Shown: positions 8,165-19,039 of the stretch, piece by piece | How the letters are laid out: each line of letters starts with the position of its first letter | How positions within the stretch are numbered: the first letter of the stretch is position 1 | Source: Candidatus Nitricoxidireducens bremensis | GTDB taxonomy: Bacteria; Pseudomonadota; Gammaproteobacteria; Burkholderiales; Rhodocyclaceae | Assembly (NCBI GenBank): GCA_030247725.1 | Contig: JAOTRT010000007.1 | Location: forward strand, 124,001-188,000 | Length of the DNA: 64,000 nt | Reading direction: 5' to 3' | Translations under genes and position numbers: made by a program | The notes under the pieces: generated by a model | Database searches by the model: none | What the model was told of the DNA's origin: nothing | Seen by the model: only the letters and a program-made list of their open reading frames with translations

Positions 8165-8592
8165 TGTCGGACTCGCCTGACAAGCCCGCCCCGGTCAGGG
8201 GCGACCCCACCTGGGTCGCCCCTGCGCTGACGCGCGAGGAAAAAACCCGCAACGTCGGCAAGACGCCGGTCTTCTTCGGACCGCCGCTGGCGATCCTCAC
8301 CGACGGCCAGAGCAACGCCATGGAGATCAGCGGCAAGCTCAACCGCACCGCCGAGCGCTATCTCGAAATCCAGCGTTGCCATGGCGTCGAGCTTTCCGAG
8401 CCGGAGCGCCAGTGCATCGCGCACATCTGCCACATCGGCTTCATGTCGCCGCTGGAAATCCGCGAACTGCCCTTCGAGGTCCGCATGACGGCGTTCCAGT
8501 GCGACGGCCTCGACAAGGAAGCGCTCGCGCAAAAACTCGACGCCGCCAGCTTCGCCGACCTGGTGGTCGCGGTCGAGTCGCTGGGTTTCTGA
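8164..8592 (+). CDS. Unknown Cys/His-containing protein of the respiratory cluster
   Basis: A 142-residue protein with no signal peptide and no recognised domain. Its ATG shares one base with the cytochrome stop (TGATG), so it is coupled to that gene. The centre has a Cys/His-rich patch: QRCHG, then about a dozen residues on QCIAHICHIGF, which includes a CX4CH pattern. The C-terminal third is acidic and helical. It could be an assembly or regulatory factor for the complex, or a metal-binding cytoplasmic protein; function is unknown. Confidence 0.8.
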   Translation: MSDSPDKPAPVRGDPTWVAPALTREEKTRNVGKTPVFFGPPLAILTDGQSNAMEISGKLNRTAERYLEIQRCHGVELSEPERQCIAHICHIGFMSPLEIRELPFEVRMTAFQCDGLDKEALAQKLDAASFADLVVAVESLGF

Positions 8593-8614
8593 GCGCATCG
8601 AAGGAAAAGACACC

Positions 8615-8992
8615 ATGCCCAAGCGACTCACCTGGGAAGCGGCCTTCAATATCGGCCACGAGGTCATCGACGCGCAGCATCGCGACCTCCTGGAACACTG
8701 CAACCGCCTCGCCGACCATGCCCTGCCCGTCACCGAGGAAGCCGACCAGGCGTTCCGGCAAGGCTTCGATGCGCTGATGGCGCTCGTGCGCCAGCACTTC
8801 GCCGCCGAGGAAGCCCTGCTGGCCGGCCATCCCGACCTGGAAGACTACCGCCACGCCTGCGAGGAGTTCGAATACCTGGTGGCGGAGATCGCCACCACCG
8901 AGAACTTCGACAAGATAGAGCTACAGCGCTTTCTTGCCTTGTGGGCGGTAGGTCATATCCTCGAAGACGCCAAGCGGGCCCATACCGGCTAA
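8615..8992 (+). CDS. Divergent bacteriohemerythrin
   Basis: A 125-residue single-domain hemerythrin-like protein; the family binds O2 at a non-haem di-iron centre in the cytoplasm. Recognisable elements in order are IDAQHRDLL (first His), VRQHFAAEE (His and Glu, spacing 4), DYRHACEEF (His, but Glu where the next ligand His is expected) and LWAVGHILED (final His, with Asp 4 rather than 5 residues later). The fold call is solid, but the iron site may be altered. It lies 22 nt after the unknown protein and probably belongs to the same transcript. Hemerythrins often accompany micro-aerobic or anaerobic respiratory genes. Confidence 0.84.
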   Translation: MPKRLTWEAAFNIGHEVIDAQHRDLLEHCNRLADHALPVTEEADQAFRQGFDALMALVRQHFAAEEALLAGHPDLEDYRHACEEFEYLVAEIATTENFDKIELQRFLALWAVGHILEDAKRAHTG

Positions 8993-9365
8993 AGTCGCCC
9001 CGGGCGCCGACGGCAATTAGCCGCGCCCCCTCAGTCCGGCCCCTCAACACAAACAGGAAACTTGCCGGCACACCGCCCCATCGGCGCCGAATCCGCGCCC
9101 AAAAAGCAGCAATGAAGGCATCGCCCCGCAGAGGGGGATGACTTTGGAGTTGCTGAGGGGCATCTCCGGATTGCGGCAGACAGGCTTTTGCCGCGGATAG
9201 AACGCTCGGGGAGCTTTGAGATTGCCCCAACACAAGTTCCTGCTGCTTTCAGCCAATTGCAGGCAAAACAGTGGGCATGTGAGGACGCTGTAAGATATGC
9301 ATGCTAGAATAAAGTATGTATATGATTTTATTGAAAATACCACCTCACCTCCAGGAAGGGTTTTC
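8993..9365. other. Intergenic region without a supported gene
   Basis: About 370 nt with no convincing reading frame. The composition drifts from G+C-rich to clearly A+T-rich over the last 100 nt before the outer-membrane protein gene. TAGAAT near 9304 and TATGAT near 9318 are possible -10 elements, but no good -35 was found. CCCCTCAG near 9025 and CTGAGGGG near 9153 form a distant imperfect inverted pair; nothing else suggests an insertion sequence. Confidence 0.4.
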
Positions 9366-10172
9366 ATGGCGCTAACCTCAAAGGGGGTGGGCTTCGCCCT
9401 TTTGCTGGCGTGTTTCGGTGCTCACGCCGAGGACTGGAGTGTCTCCGGAGGCGTCAGCTTGCGCGAGGCTAGTTCCACTCAACCCGGTGCCGGCAGCACT
9501 GACAAGGGTTGGTCCGGTAATGCGATGGTGTCCAAGAATGTGGACGAATGGACGCTGGGGGGTGGCCTCAGCTACAGCCTCAGCACCATCGATGCTGCCG
9601 GCAATACCAGTCGGTCCCGGCCGGCCGCGACTTCCGTCGTCGCCGTGGTCACCCGCGACATCGGCAGTGGCCGCGCCGTTTCCGCCACCCTCGGCTACGG
9701 CCGCAGCGCCGTCAACACATCCCAGCTCAGCGGCGGCACGACGACCAGCTATACATCGAGGAGCAACTTCCTATCCTCCTCCATCGGTCTGACTCAGGCC
9801 GTCACCCTGAGCCGGCGCTCCATGCTGATCCTGTCGGCTCGTTACACCGGCATCGGCACCCGTGCCCACAGCTACACCGACAGTGCCGGCATTCAGACAC
9901 CGGGCTCCGACAGCAATTTCGGTTTCGCTTCCCTGGGCGCCGGCTTCAGTCATCGCTTCGGACGGACGACGGCTTATGTCCAGGCGGACTGGAACACGTC
10001 CGGCAAGGAGTTCGTCGCCGGCACGGGCGACAGGAACTACTTCAACATCAATACCGGCCTCAACTACCGGCTGGATGCCAAGACCAATCTCGGCCTTGCC
10101 ATCTCCACCGTGGCTGGCAAGGCTTACTCCCGCGACAACAGCATCGGCGTCAGCGTGCGCTACGCTTTCTGA
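9366..10172 (+). CDS. Outer-membrane beta-barrel protein
   Basis: A 268-residue exported protein. The N-terminus has a signal peptide (hydrophobic GFALLLACFG, then AHA-EDW as the likely cut). The mature part has alternating hydrophobic/polar strands rich in Gly, Ser and Thr, about eight to ten of them, and ends in SVRYAF: a C-terminal Phe, the usual outer-membrane barrel signal. The ATG at 9366 follows AGGAAGGG; the longer open frame from 9297 lacks a ribosome site. It is followed closely by the DUF4214-type gene, and the two look like a unit. Base composition is less G+C-rich than its neighbours, which suggests accessory origin. Confidence 0.78.
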   Translation: MALTSKGVGFALLLACFGAHAEDWSVSGGVSLREASSTQPGAGSTDKGWSGNAMVSKNVDEWTLGGGLSYSLSTIDAAGNTSRSRPAATSVVAVVTRDIGSGRAVSATLGYGRSAVNTSQLSGGTTTSYTSRSNFLSSSIGLTQAVTLSRRSMLILSARYTGIGTRAHSYTDSAGIQTPGSDSNFGFASLGAGFSHRFGRTTAYVQADWNTSGKEFVAGTGDRNYFNINTGLNYRLDAKTNLGLAISTVAGKAYSRDNSIGVSVRYAF

Positions 10173-10226
10173 CGGAGGACGACCATGCGCTTCACCACTC
10201 CCATCCTGCATGCAAAGGAAAGCCGA

Positions 10227-11360
10227 ATGAGCATTCTCAAGTCGCTGTGCGGCCTGATGGCAGCATTCGTCATCGCGTTGACGGCTTTCCCGGGGCCCGC
10301 CACGGCTGGCTCTAACACGGAATCCATTCAGAAGCTGTACGTCGTCTTCTTTAACCGGCCGGCTGACCCGCTTGGCCTCGCTTTCTGGGAAGCCAAAATG
10401 GAAGCGGGTACGACCATGGCGGAGGTCGCAAGTGCATTCAGCGCCAGTTCGGAGTATCAATCATCGACCGCAGGACAATCTCCCACCAACCTCGTCGCTC
10501 AGCTTTACCAGAATTTATTTGGCCGAACAGCTGAGGCCAACGAAGTGCTGTTCTGGGGCAACCGGTTGTTGCAAGGCCTTGAAACGGTGGACTCGATAGC
10601 CCTGACACTCGCCAACACCGCCCAGGGTACGGATGCGACGGCTTTTGCAAATAAGGTGATAGCGGCGACGGCTTTCACAACGGCGCTGGATGCTTCTCAG
10701 GAAATCGTGGGGTACTCCGGAGACGCGGCCAACGCGGTTGCCAGGACGTGGCTGACCACGGTGACCGATTCTGCTGATTCGCTGACGACCGCTACCGGGA
10801 CGATAAATACCACGATCGTCAGCATTGTTGCATCCCAGGGGGGCGATACCGCCGGGGCAGGCAGCCCTAGCAGCGCACCCCAGGGGCCCTCCGCATCGGA
10901 TCTGGCAGGGATTCTCGACGACCTCAGCGAATTGACGGAAGACCTGAAAATCGAGGAAGAGGACAACAGTGCCGACTACCGGGACGCCAAAGCCCGGATC
11001 GATAATCAGGGCGAAGATCTGACAAAGCAGGTGGGTGGCAGCATCAGCTCTCCCACCAGTCTCTACGGTAAGGTACAGACCTTGAAAGATGCTTTGGTCA
11101 AGGCAACGACCGATGCGGAACGCAAGCAGGTGGCCGAAGCCGTCACCGCGCTTCAGGCCCAGACCCAGGTCTGGACGGCCAATTTTGGTAGCCAATGGGT
11201 GTCCACCGATGTCAAGACCGGGGCCCATCACCTTCGGGTGCGGGATTCCCTGCAGGACATCAACAACCGGGTCCTGGACAAGCTGCGGACCAGCACCCGC
11301 TGCACAACCTCTTACGATGGGGGAAGTCATACCTACGTGACACGTTGTACCTCGGGCTGA
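10227..11360 (+). CDS. Secreted DUF4214-domain protein
   Basis: A protein of about 377 residues with a signal peptide (MSILKSLCGLMAAFVIALTA, cut near ATA-GS). Two DUF4214-like units follow: IQKLYVVFFNRPADPLGLAFW (first 20 and one more residue) and VAQLYQNLFGRTAEANEVLF, with the tyrosine-rich, phycobilisome-linker-like pattern seen in S-layer and type I-secreted proteins. The remainder is Ala/Thr-rich and then predicted helical or coiled (about residues 230-330), ending in a short Cys-pair tail (RCTTSYD, TRCTSG). An upstream in-frame ATG at 10185 with a good GGAGG is an alternative start and would add 14 residues before the signal. The substrate or surface role is unknown. Confidence 0.72.
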   Translation: MSILKSLCGLMAAFVIALTAFPGPATAGSNTESIQKLYVVFFNRPADPLGLAFWEAKMEAGTTMAEVASAFSASSEYQSSTAGQSPTNLVAQLYQNLFGRTAEANEVLFWGNRLLQGLETVDSIALTLANTAQGTDATAFANKVIAATAFTTALDASQEIVGYSGDAANAVARTWLTTVTDSADSLTTATGTINTTIVSIVASQGGDTAGAGSPSSAPQGPSASDLAGILDDLSELTEDLKIEEEDNSADYRDAKARIDNQGEDLTKQVGGSISSPTSLYGKVQTLKDALVKATTDAERKQVAEAVTALQAQTQVWTANFGSQWVSTDVKTGAHHLRVRDSLQDINNRVLDKLRTSTRCTTSYDGGSHTYVTRCTSG

Positions 11361-11494
11361 TGGTACTCATCGGGCTGAGGGTACTAGGGGCAGCTTCAAT
11401 CTCCGGAGGAATGTGCGCTTTCGGCCCCTGACGGAGGAGCGACCGCCCCGGCCCCGCGCGCTCCCCAAGACGACCGCAGTGAGTCGCTAAGGAA

Positions 11495-11899
11495 TCAAGA
11501 GAACCGCGGACTCCCCGCGTTTCGAGGCGGTTGCGACTGCTGCTCCATCCGCGAGAGCACTTCGTTCCGATAGCTCTCGGCGGTATCGCGGTAAGTCGCA
11601 TCGCCGGATTCCATGATGCGGTTCACGTCCGCCAGGGCCTTGTCGAGTTGATTGGCCTTGATGTAGATGCCGCAGCGCTGGAGCAGATAGCCGGGTTCGT
11701 GGGGAGCGAGCGAGATGGCTTGCGATACCGACTGGATGGCGGCCCGGGTGTAGCCCGCAACCTCCTCGGCGTGGGCCAGGAGCCCGTAGCAGACGGCCTT
11801 TTCCGGGTTCCTGCGGGCGAAGTCCGCAGCGGTGGCGATGGCGGCGCTGAAGGCGCCGTTCTTGACCAGGGCGAGAATGTGATTGATGACGGGGTCCAT
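11495..11899 (-). CDS. Small TPR-repeat protein
   Basis: A 134-residue cytoplasmic protein of two to three tetratricopeptide-like helical hairpins, for example NPEKAVCYGLLAHAEEVAGY followed by TRAAIQSVSQAISLAPHEPG, where the LAP ending is typical of TPR helix B. TPR modules mediate protein contacts, and no partner is suggested. It is transcribed away from the gcv leader. The C-terminal 20 residues are low-complexity (Gln, Pro, Arg, Ser). Confidence 0.72.
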   Translation of the reverse strand: MDPVINHILALVKNGAFSAAIATAADFARRNPEKAVCYGLLAHAEEVAGYTRAAIQSVSQAISLAPHEPGYLLQRCGIYIKANQLDKALADVNRIMESGDATYRDTAESYRNEVLSRMEQQSQPPRNAGSPRFS

Positions 11900-12000
11900 G
11901 GCGTGGCGGTTTTACCGCTTCGAAGTCGTATCGGGATAATCAACGACCGGCCGCGGCAATACTTGATGCGATTTGTCCTCCTGCGCCATGAAAATCTCCG

Positions 12001-12030
12001 TCGACGCCCGCCGCCATTTCAGGGCATAAT
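12001..12030 (+). promoter_or_regulatory. Likely promoter of the gcv riboswitch-operon transcript
   Basis: CATAAT at 12025-12030 is a good -10 element, with a weak TCGACG at 12001-12006 at 18-nt spacing. A start about 7 nt later falls just before the first riboswitch aptamer at 12040. The -10 is clear but the -35 is poor. Confidence 0.45.
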
Positions 12031-12039
12031 CCGCCCCGA

Positions 12040-12217
12040 TCGTCGGGAGAGAGTGATTCGATTCACCGCCGAAGGCGCAACCGCCCGGGAACCGCTCAGG
12101 CAAAAGGGCCGACGACGCAGGACAAATCTGGAGAGCGATGGGGACTTCCCATCCACCGACGGGGCAGCCGGAGCCACGCCATGCGTGACCGGTAATCTCT
12201 CAGGTTCATGGACAGAT
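12040..12217 (+). ncRNA. Tandem glycine riboswitch
   Basis: Two consecutive glycine aptamers. The first has GTCGGGAGAGAGTG, CACCGCCGAAGGCGCAA and CGCTCAGGCAAAAGGG. The second starts at TCTGGAGAGCGATGG, then has CCACCGACGGGGCAGCC and GGTAATCTCTCAGGTTCA before ACAGATGGG. These are the conserved GGAGAG, CCGA-GG-GCA and TCAGG-CA elements of the family. The linker between aptamers is short, as in cooperative tandem forms. The switch binds glycine and, in gcv operons, usually turns expression on by preventing the terminator that follows directly here. Confidence 0.95.
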
Positions 12218-12252
12218 GGGCGCACCGCGCAAGCGTTGCGCCCTTTTTATTT
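12218..12252 (+). terminator. Riboswitch-controlled intrinsic terminator
   Basis: GGGCGCA pairs with TGCGCCC around an inner CGC-GCAA-GCG hairpin, and TTTTTATTT follows. The stem starts directly after the second aptamer, sharing its final GGG, so aptamer folding and terminator formation can compete. This is the expression platform for gcvT. Confidence 0.9.
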
Positions 12253-12305
12253 GGCGCGAAACGGCGCGAACTGTCGGACGCAAGTCCATGAACGATGAGG
12301 GAGAT

Positions 12306-13382
12306 ATGGCTAAACGCACGCCGCTTTACGAGGCCCACGTCGCCGCCGGCGCGAAGATCGTCGACTTCGCCGGCTGGGACATGCCGATCAACTACGGGTC
12401 CCAGATCGAGGAGCACCACACGGTGCGCTCCGACGCCGGGATGTTCGACGTCTCCCACATGCGCGCCGTCGATGTGGAAGGCAAGGACGCCCGCGCCTAT
12501 CTGCGCCGTCTCGTCGCCAACGACGTCGCCAAGCTGGAACTGCCCGGCAAGGCGCTCTACTCCTGCATGCTCAAGGAGGACGGCGGCGTCATCGACGACC
12601 TCATCATCTATTTCTTCACGCCCGAGCGCTACCGCATCGTCGTCAATGCCGGCACGGCCGACAAGGACCTGGCCTGGATGAAGGCCCAGGCCGCGGGCTT
12701 CGCGGTCACGGTCACCGACCACCCCGAATACGCCATGATCGCCGTGCAGGGCCCCAACGCCCGCGAGCTTTTCTGGACCGCCTTTCCCGTCGCCCGCGCC
12801 CATTCCGTGCTGCTCCAACCCTTCCAGGCGGCCGAGTGGGACGGCTGGCTGGTGGCCCGCACCGGCTACACCGGAGAAGACGGCTTCGAGATCACCCTGC
12901 CGGCCGGACAGGCCGTCGCCGTCTGGGACAAACTCAAGGCTGCCGGCGTGGCGCCCATCGGCCTCGGCGCCCGCGACACCCTGCGCCTGGAAGCCGGCAT
13001 GAACCTCTACGGCCAGGACATGGACGAGGGCCAGAACCCGCTCGAATCGGGCCTGGCCTGGACGGTAGACATGAAGGACGCCGGCCGCGACTTCGTCGGC
13101 CGCAAGGCCCTGGAAGCCCTCAAGCCCACGCGCCAGTTCGTCGGCCTGCTGCTGTTGGACCGCGGCGTGCTGCGCGCCCACCAAAAGGTCGTCACGGCCA
13201 AGGGCGACGGCGAGACCACCAGCGGGTCCTTCGCGCCGACGCTGAACCAGTCCATCGCCCTGGCCCGCATCCCGGTCGGCGTCGCCCTCGGCGACACCGT
13301 CGAAGTCGAGGTGCGCGACAAGCGCCTCAAGGCCAAGGTCGTCAAACCCAATTTCGCCCGCCACGGCAAGGCATTGATCTAA
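12306..13382 (+). CDS. gcvT: Glycine cleavage system T protein (aminomethyltransferase)
   Basis: A 358-residue tetrahydrofolate-dependent aminomethyltransferase. It takes the aminomethyl group from lipoyl-GcvH, releases ammonia and makes 5,10-methylene-THF. The N-terminus [20 protein letters not shown] and [12 protein letters not shown] are typical; DVSHM carries a conserved folate-region Asp, and [17 protein letters not shown] is the family hallmark near residue 225. The ATG at 12306 follows GAGGGAG; an in-frame ATG at 12288 would add six residues. First gene of the operon behind the glycine riboswitch. Confidence 0.97.
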   Translation: MAKRTPLYEAHVAAGAKIVDFAGWDMPINYGSQIEEHHTVRSDAGMFDVSHMRAVDVEGKDARAYLRRLVANDVAKLELPGKALYSCMLKEDGGVIDDLIIYFFTPERYRIVVNAGTADKDLAWMKAQAAGFAVTVTDHPEYAMIAVQGPNARELFWTAFPVARAHSVLLQPFQAAEWDGWLVARTGYTGEDGFEITLPAGQAVAVWDKLKAAGVAPIGLGARDTLRLEAGMNLYGQDMDEGQNPLESGLAWTVDMKDAGRDFVGRKALEALKPTRQFVGLLLLDRGVLRAHQKVVTAKGDGETTSGSFAPTLNQSIALARIPVGVALGDTVEVEVRDKRLKAKVVKPNFARHGKALI

Positions 13383-13395
13383 AGGAGCCCCACCC

Positions 13396-13779
13396 ATGTC
13401 CGCACCCGCCAACCTCAAGTACACCAAGTCCCACGAGTGGGCCCAGCTCAACGCCGACGGCACCGTCACCATCGGCATCACCGACCATGCCCAGGAAGCC
13501 CTCGGCGACATCGTCTTCCTCGAACTGCCGGAAGCCGGCCGCGCCGTCAAAGCCGGCGAGGAATGCGCCGTGGTCGAGTCGGTGAAGGCCGCCTCCGACA
13601 TTTATTCGCCCATCGCCGGCGAAGTCGTCGAGTCCAACCAGGCCGCCGTCGATGCACCCGAGAGCGTGAACCAGGACGCCTACGCCACGTGGCTGTTCAA
13701 GATCAAGCCCGCCAACGCCGCCGACCTGGACGGTCTGCTGGATGCGGCAGCCTACGAGAAAGTTGCCGCCGAAGGCTGA
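13396..13779 (+). CDS. gcvH: Glycine cleavage system H protein (lipoyl carrier)
   Basis: A 127-residue lipoyl carrier that shuttles the aminomethyl intermediate between GcvP, GcvT and dihydrolipoamide dehydrogenase. The lipoylation Lys lies in [14 protein letters not shown] (about residue 63). [11 protein letters not shown] at the start and [15 protein letters not shown] are family signatures. The length is normal. A good AAGGAGCC ribosome site precedes the ATG, 13 nt after gcvT. Confidence 0.98.
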   Translation: MSAPANLKYTKSHEWAQLNADGTVTIGITDHAQEALGDIVFLELPEAGRAVKAGEECAVVESVKAASDIYSPIAGEVVESNQAAVDAPESVNQDAYATWLFKIKPANAADLDGLLDAAAYEKVAAEG

Positions 13780-13783
13780 TCCC

Positions 13784-16633
<2,850 letters not shown>

Positions 16634-16646
16634 GGCCTCCCCCGCC

Positions 16647-16673
16647 GCCCCGCCGCGCGAAAGCCGGCGGGGC
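16647..16673 (+). terminator. G+C-rich hairpin after gcvP (no T-tract)
   Basis: GCCCCGCCG and CGGCGGGGC form a perfect 9-bp stem around CGCGAAAGC. There is no run of T afterwards, so it may be an RNA-end stabiliser or a weak attenuator rather than an intrinsic terminator. Confidence 0.35.
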
Positions 16674-16733
16674 ATGGCCTTCCGGTTCTATGATCTAATT
16701 CCCGGCGCGTCCTCCACGCGCCCAGGAAAATCC

Positions 16734-19004
16734 ATGCTGCCCACGTCCCCGCGCAGTACCGCAGCCGGCGGTTTCGGCGCCGCCGACATCCTGTTTCCCC
16801 TCGTCGCCGCCTTGCTGCTGGTCGGCCTCAGCTTCGTCAACTTCCTCTGGTTCCACACCCTGGCGGAGCTGTTCGCCATCATCGTCGGCGGCGCCCTCTA
16901 CCTGATCGCCCACCACAGCTTCGCCCTCAACCGCAACGCCTTCCTGCTGTTCCTTGCCCAGGGCCTGTTCTGGGCCGCCGCCATCGACCTGGTGCACACC
17001 CTGGCCTATGCGGGCATGGGCCTGATCCACGGCGACGATCCCAACCCGGCAACCCAGCTGTGGCTGTGCGCCCGCCTGCTGGAGGCCGCCACCCTGCTCG
17101 TCGCACCGCGCTACCTGGACGGCCGCCGCCTGGAACCCTGGACCTTCGCCGCCTTCGGCACCGCCGCCGCGTCCGCCGTCGCCCTGGTGTTGGCCGATGC
17201 CCTGCCCGCCGCCTTCGTACCCGGCAGCGGCCTCACGAGCGCCAAGATCGCCGGCGAGTACCTCATCATCGCCCTGTTGGTCCTCGCCGCCCTGGGCCTG
17301 CGCCGCCGCCGCGCCACCCTCGACGGCCAGCTCTACCTGACCCTGATGGCGGTGATCGGCCTCACCATCGTCTCGGAATTCGCCTTCACGCGCTACGTCA
17401 GCGTCTATGGCCTGTCGAACCTGGTGGGGCACATCTGCAAGTTCTGGGCGTACTGGCTGGTGCTGATGGCCATCTCCCGCTGGATGCTGGCGGAACCCTT
17501 CCGTTCCCTGGCGCGGGAGGCCAATTCCTTCGAGGCGGTGCCCATGCCCGTGCTGATCCTCGACGCCCGCGGCATGATCCAGTACTGCAACGAAAGCGCC
17601 CGCCAGCAGCGTCCCCAGGGCGGCGTCGGCCGGCATATCCACGAGGTCTGGCATCCGAGCGGTTCCCTGCAGGACTCCTGCGAAATCTGCGCCGCCATCG
17701 CCGGCGGCCGTTCCCTCGGCACCCTGCTCCACGACGACGCCCGCAACGAATGGTTCGGCATCCGCCTGCATCCGCTCCAGCTCGACGACCGCACCCGCGG
17801 CTTCATCTGTTTCCAGACCGACATCACCGAGCGCAAGCGTGCCGAGGAGCGACTGGCCCAGGGCGAGAAGCTGGAACTCATCGGCCGCATGACCGGCGGC
17901 CTGGCCCACGACTTCAACAACCTCATGGGCATGGTGCTGGGTGGCCTCGGGCTCATCGCCGCCAAGCTGCCGGACGACGACAAGACCCGCCGCCACTTCG
18001 AGATCGCCCGCCAGGCGGCCAAGCGCGCCGCCGAAGTCACCAAGTCGCTGCTGGCGGTGGCCCGCAAGCAGCCCCTGACGCCGCGCCTGATCGATGTCGC
18101 CGACACCATCGCCGAAATGATGCCCCTGCTCAAGCAGTCGGCCGGCAACACCACAACGGTGGAGGAAAGCCCCTGCCGCACCTGCGCCGCCCCGGAAGGC
18201 TGCGCTGCCTGCCTGCAGGCGATGGTGGACCCGGCGGGCCTGGGCAACGCCATCCTCAACCTGGTCATCAACGCCAGGGACGCCATGCCGGCCGGCGGAC
18301 GCATCCGCATCGACACCCGCGTCAGGTCCTTCCAGCCGGACGATGCCGGCCTGCCGGCGGACCTGGCGCCGGGACGCTACATCCTGGTGACCGTGGCGGA
18401 CACCGGCACCGGCATGCCCCCCGAGGTGGCCGCCCGCGCCTTCGAGCCCTTCTTCACCACCAAGGAGAAGGGCCAGGGCACCGGCCTCGGCCTCGCCATG
18501 GTGTACGGCTTCGCGCGCCAGTCCGGCGGTACCGTCAGCATCTACAGCCAGCTCGGCCTGGGCACGGCGATCCGCCTCTACCTGCCGGTAGCCGGCCGCA
18601 AGGCGGCGGCCGGCCTCGCACCCGCCGCGGCGACGCCGCTGCCGCCGGGGAACGGCGAAAGCCTCCTGCTCGTGGACCACGAGGCGGCCCTCCTCGCCAT
18701 CGCCCGGGAATGGCTGGAACAGCTCGGCTACCGGCCCGTGGTGGCCCACAGCCCGGCGGTCGCCCTCGACCTGCTCAAGGACAGGCGCTTCGACCTGCTG
18801 CTGACCGATATCGTCATGCCCGGCAGCATCGACGGCCTTGCCCTCGCCGCCGAGGCGCGCCGGCTCCAGCCCGATCTGCGCGTGCTGCTGGCGGCGGGCT
18901 TTCCCGGCGACCTGCTGCCGGAAGGCAACGCCTGGCCGCTGCTGGAGAAGCCCTACTCGACGGCCGATCTCGCGCGCATGGTCCGGCAGGTCCTGACCTG
19001 CTAA
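16734..19004 (+). CDS. MASE3-PAS sensor histidine kinase with C-terminal receiver
   Basis: A 756-residue membrane hybrid kinase. Residues 20-265 hold about seven hydrophobic segments with the MASE3 features FLWFHTLAELFAIIVG and DLVHTLAYAGMG. A PAS domain follows (PVLILDARGMIQYCNES to FICFQTDITERKR), then a histidine-containing segment GRMTGGLAHDFNNLMG (His about 402), and an ATPase domain with NLVINARDAMP, DTGTGMPPEVA and GQGTGLGLAMVYG. The receiver at the end keeps the phosphoacceptor region LLTDIVMPG and LEKPYS, but the acidic pair reads VDHE and the usual Thr/Ser reads LLAAGF. Start chosen after AGGAAAA; an ATG at 16674 is less likely. The separate receiver gene begins 35 nt later. Confidence 0.92.
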   Translation: MLPTSPRSTAAGGFGAADILFPLVAALLLVGLSFVNFLWFHTLAELFAIIVGGALYLIAHHSFALNRNAFLLFLAQGLFWAAAIDLVHTLAYAGMGLIHGDDPNPATQLWLCARLLEAATLLVAPRYLDGRRLEPWTFAAFGTAAASAVALVLADALPAAFVPGSGLTSAKIAGEYLIIALLVLAALGLRRRRATLDGQLYLTLMAVIGLTIVSEFAFTRYVSVYGLSNLVGHICKFWAYWLVLMAISRWMLAEPFRSLAREANSFEAVPMPVLILDARGMIQYCNESARQQRPQGGVGRHIHEVWHPSGSLQDSCEICAAIAGGRSLGTLLHDDARNEWFGIRLHPLQLDDRTRGFICFQTDITERKRAEERLAQGEKLELIGRMTGGLAHDFNNLMGMVLGGLGLIAAKLPDDDKTRRHFEIARQAAKRAAEVTKSLLAVARKQPLTPRLIDVADTIAEMMPLLKQSAGNTTTVEESPCRTCAAPEGCAACLQAMVDPAGLGNAILNLVINARDAMPAGGRIRIDTRVRSFQPDDAGLPADLAPGRYILVTVADTGTGMPPEVAARAFEPFFTTKEKGQGTGLGLAMVYGFARQSGGTVSIYSQLGLGTAIRLYLPVAGRKAAAGLAPAAATPLPPGNGESLLLVDHEAALLAIAREWLEQLGYRPVVAHSPAVALDLLKDRRFDLLLTDIVMPGSIDGLALAAEARRLQPDLRVLLAAGFPGDLLPEGNAWPLLEKPYSTADLARMVRQVLTC

Positions 19005-19039
19005 GCTACGCGCCCCGACACCCTTTGCAGGAGCAGAAC

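Noticed and set aside
9025..9160. Distant inverted CCCCTCAG pair considered as insertion-sequence ends
   Set aside because: No transposase, no target duplication seen, and the match is short and imperfect.
16674..16733. Upstream ATG for the MASE3 kinase
   Set aside because: It lies directly after the G+C hairpin without a ribosome site, while the ATG at 16734 follows AGGAAAA.
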